Source of the DNA: JANQRV01 sp964533785
GTDB taxonomy: Bacteria; Bacteroidota; Bacteroidia; Chitinophagales; Saprospiraceae
NCBI GenBank assembly: GCA_964533785.1
Contig: CAZHNG010000147.1
Span: forward strand, 1 to 15,546
DNA: 15,546 bases
Direction: 5' to 3'
Made by a program: the position numbers and the translations under genes. Below are positions 13,439 to 15,546 of the stretch, piece by piece (the stretch's first letter is position 1; every line of letters begins with the position of its first letter). The notes below the pieces were generated by a model. That model did no database searches. It was not told the origin of the DNA and was given only the letters and a program-made list of their open reading frames with translations.

Positions 13439-15298
13439 ATGAATACGGTACAATCTGTAGATATTATTTCTTCAATTCAGGACGGAGTGATCCAAGGTAT
13501 TGACCATTTGTACGGGGCAAAAGTGACTCGGGATCAATTGACGATGAACGCCACCCCCAAGGAGTTTGAGGGCGATTTTACCGTAGTGGTCTTCCCTTTT
13601 ACCAAGATGGCGAAAAAAAAACCTGAGGTTATTGGAGAGGAATTAGGACAATATTTGGTAGATCATGTAGAGGATATCACAAAGTTCAATGTAGTTAAAG
13701 GCTTCCTGAATTTAGTGGTTGCGGATACGTATTGGCAGACTTTTTTAGACGGTATTTTTGAAAACGAATCCTTCGGTCGCCAACCCAAGAATGGACAAAA
13801 AATAATGGTTGAGTTTTGTTCTCCAAATACGAATAAGCCGCTGCATCTTGGCCATATCCGGAATATCCTCCTGGGATGGTCGGTAGCCAAGATCTACGAT
13901 GCTGCCGGCTACGAGGCTATTCGCGTACAGATCATCAACGACCGGGGTATTGCGATCTGTAAAAGTATGCTGGCCTGGAAACTTTTTGGAGAGGGAGAGA
14001 CGCCGGTATCTGCGGGTATCAAAAGCGATCATTTCGTAGGAAAATATTACGTTTTGTTTGAACAACAATTCAAACAGGAATATAAATCCTGGCAAGCTTC
14101 TGAAGAAGGACAAAAAGTACTGGCTGAACGGTTAAAAGAAAGCCAATCAGCGGAAGCGTTTTTCAAGGATTTTAAAAATCAGTACTTCAACGAATACAGT
14201 AAACTTGGAAAGCAGGCAAAGGACCTTTTGCTCAAATGGGAATCAGGAGAAACGGAAACAATAGCCTTGTGGAAAAAAATGAACAATTGGGTGTACGAGG
14301 GTTTTGAGAAGACCTACGATAAACTTGGGGTGGAATTCGATAAGTTGTATTATGAGTCGGATACTTACTTGCTAGGTAAAAAAACGGTGGAAAAAGGTTT
14401 GTCCGAAGGGGGGTTTTACCAAAAAGAGGACGGTTCGGTCTGGGTAGACTTAGAAGATGCCAAGCTGGATCATAAAATTCTTTTGCGTAGTGATGGCACC
14501 TCCGTATACATGACGCAAGATCTGGGAACTGCTCAATTGCGTTACCAGGATTACAAGGTAGATAAAATGGTATACGTGGTGGCCGATGAGCAAAACTACC
14601 ACTTCAAAGTATTGTTTGAAATATTGAAACGTCTAGGCGAACCGTATGCGGCTGGTTTGCACCATTTGTCCTACGGTATGGTGGATCTTCCTACGGGTAA
14701 AATGAAATCCCGGGAAGGTACGATAGTGGATGCCGATGATCTGATCGCTGAGGTGATCAATGAAGCACGCAATAATTCGCAGGAACGGGGAACGATCGCT
14801 GAGTTAGACACCGAGGAACAGGAAGAAATTATTCGCAAAATTGGTTTGGCTGCGCTAAAGTTCTTTATCGTTAAAGTCAACCCTCAAAAACGCATGGTTT
14901 TTAATCCGAAAGAATCGGTTGATATGCAGGGACAGACTGGGCCTTACGTTCAAAATGCGTATGTTCGCATTAAATCCGTATTGCGAAAAGCCGAAGGTTT
15001 AAGTAGTAGTACGGTGGCATACGATGATTTGCAAACGCCGGAAAAAGATCTGATCTGCGAATTGTACAAGTTCCCTGAACTGATCAAGCAGGCTGCTGAG
15101 GAATACGACCCGTCTCTGATCGCAAATTATTGTTACGACCTGGCGAAAGGATTTCACCGGTTTTATCATGATTATTCTATTTTAGGGGCGGAAACAGAAG
15201 GGGCAAAGGTCTTTCGGTTGAAATTGTCCATGGCAATTGCACACACATTAAAGATGGGGATGGATTTGTTGGGGATTGAAATGCCGGAGCGGATGTAG
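13439..15298 (+). CDS. argS: Arginyl-tRNA synthetase
   Basis: A 619-residue class I aminoacyl-tRNA synthetase that charges tRNA-Arg in the cytoplasm. The N-terminal ~115 residues form the Arg-tRNA synthetase-specific Add-1 domain. The catalytic domain opens with VEFCSPNTNKPLHLGHIRN (124-142), holding the HLGH form of the HIGH motif (136-139). VQIINDRGIAICKSMLAWK (163-181) is a typical ArgS segment. The KMSKS position reads GKMKSREGT (420-428), a variant common in ArgS. PQKRMVFNPKESVDMQGQTGPYVQNAYVR precedes the C-terminal helical anticodon-binding domain (about 505-619). Length is slightly above E. coli ArgS (577). The ATG at 13439 has an A/T-rich leader without a Shine-Dalgarno sequence. It is monocistronic as far as the window shows. 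Confidence 0.96.
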   Translation: MNTVQSVDIISSIQDGVIQGIDHLYGAKVTRDQLTMNATPKEFEGDFTVVVFPFTKMAKKKPEVIGEELGQYLVDHVEDITKFNVVKGFLNLVVADTYWQTFLDGIFENESFGRQPKNGQKIMVEFCSPNTNKPLHLGHIRNILLGWSVAKIYDAAGYEAIRVQIINDRGIAICKSMLAWKLFGEGETPVSAGIKSDHFVGKYYVLFEQQFKQEYKSWQASEEGQKVLAERLKESQSAEAFFKDFKNQYFNEYSKLGKQAKDLLLKWESGETETIALWKKMNNWVYEGFEKTYDKLGVEFDKLYYESDTYLLGKKTVEKGLSEGGFYQKEDGSVWVDLEDAKLDHKILLRSDGTSVYMTQDLGTAQLRYQDYKVDKMVYVVADEQNYHFKVLFEILKRLGEPYAAGLHHLSYGMVDLPTGKMKSREGTIVDADDLIAEVINEARNNSQERGTIAELDTEEQEEIIRKIGLAALKFFIVKVNPQKRMVFNPKESVDMQGQTGPYVQNAYVRIKSVLRKAEGLSSSTVAYDDLQTPEKDLICELYKFPELIKQAAEEYDPSLIANYCYDLAKGFHRFYHDYSILGAETEGAKVFRLKLSMAIAHTLKMGMDLLGIEMPERM

Positions 15299-15316
15299 GC
15301 GAGTGAAACGAGTGGG

Positions 15317-15430
15317 ACGGGTTCTTACGGGGTAGCGATTTAGATGGGTTCTACGGGTTAATGGATCCTTGTTCAACAACAGTTGGCACAACTTAATATA
15401 ACCCCATAACCAACATTAACGGGTTAGCGA
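15317..15430. repeat. Degenerate ACGGGTTAG-type words downstream of argS
   Basis: Variants of one word recur in the 185 bp after argS: ACGGGTTCTTA (from 15317), ACGGGGTAGCGA (from 15327), ACGGGTTAATGG (from 15354) and ACGGGTTAGCGA (from 15419). GTTAATG (15357-15363) and CATTAAC (15414-15420) also form a 7-bp inverted pair. This is probably decayed simple-repeat DNA; I see no gene and no terminator. Confidence 0.35.
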
Positions 15431-15483
15431 ATTCATCGAGTTTTGGAAAATGCCATCTATCCATCCTGACCGCAGCGTCAATT

Positions 15484-15546
15484 GCTCATTGCTCATTGTT
15501 CATCGCTCATTGCTCATTGTTCATCGCTCATTGCTCATTGTTCATC
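15484..15546. repeat. Heptamer-based tandem repeat array, cut by the window end
   Basis: Nine uninterrupted heptamers fill these 63 bp in a fixed order: GCTCATT, GCTCATT, GTTCATC, repeated exactly three times as a 21-bp unit. No base differs between the three units. The array continues past the window edge, so its true length is unknown. It follows argS by 185 bp and no gene is seen in it, although a 21-bp unit would keep a reading frame. Confidence 0.95.

Noticed and set aside
15484..15546. CRISPR array
   Set aside because: The repeat units are contiguous with no spacers and only 7/21 bp long, so this is a simple tandem repeat.

Overview
The window looks like ordinary chromosomal DNA from a member of the phylum Bacteroidota, plausibly class Saprospiria (Lewinella-like); the class is an inference and less certain than the phylum. 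Support for the phylum: several genes have A/T-rich leaders without a clear Shine-Dalgarno sequence; the best promoter candidates resemble the Bacteroidota -33 TTG / -7 TAnnTTTG type; one signal peptide ends in AQ; and a DUF3822 gene lies just upstream of rsmD, a neighbourhood I associate with this phylum. An mqnD gene shows menaquinone made by the futalosine route.

Layout. Positions 149-7445 are all on the minus strand. Read in transcription order they are: a Nudix-type protein with a C-terminal winged-helix-like domain (6729-7445), a WG-repeat lipoprotein (5538-6713), mqnD (4656-5486), alanine dehydrogenase (3492-4604) and a biotin carboxylase subunit (2037-3482). These five are spaced by 9-51 nt and probably form one transcription unit. 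After a 275-nt gap come rsmE (1051-1761) and an EamA-type transporter (149-1051), which share a TAATG stop/start, followed by a terminator-like hairpin. A divergent intergenic region (7446-7793) leads to a small secreted protein (7794-8357, plus), which converges on purB (8514-9848, minus). Next on the plus strand are a membrane-anchored unknown protein (10029-10616), DUF3822 (from 10601), a tandem repeat (11501-11697) and rsmD (11742-12278). A PPP-family phosphatase (12315-13031, minus) and argS (13439-15298, plus) diverge from a 407-bp intergenic region. The window ends inside a heptamer repeat array (15484-15546).

Most genes are housekeeping: translation (argS, rsmE, rsmD), purine synthesis (purB), quinone synthesis (mqnD), and amino-acid and acyl-CoA metabolism (ald, biotin carboxylase). 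I found no defence system, prophage, transposase, CRISPR array or RNA gene. The least explained parts are non-coding: a hairpin-rich stretch at 13039-13384 bounded by GCCACGAAT inverted arms, whose right arm falls inside the likely argS promoter; the ~80-90-bp tandem repeat before rsmD; and the terminal heptamer array. Among proteins, the least understood are the membrane protein/DUF3822 pair and an RsmD with GPPY in place of the expected [DN]PPY catalytic motif.
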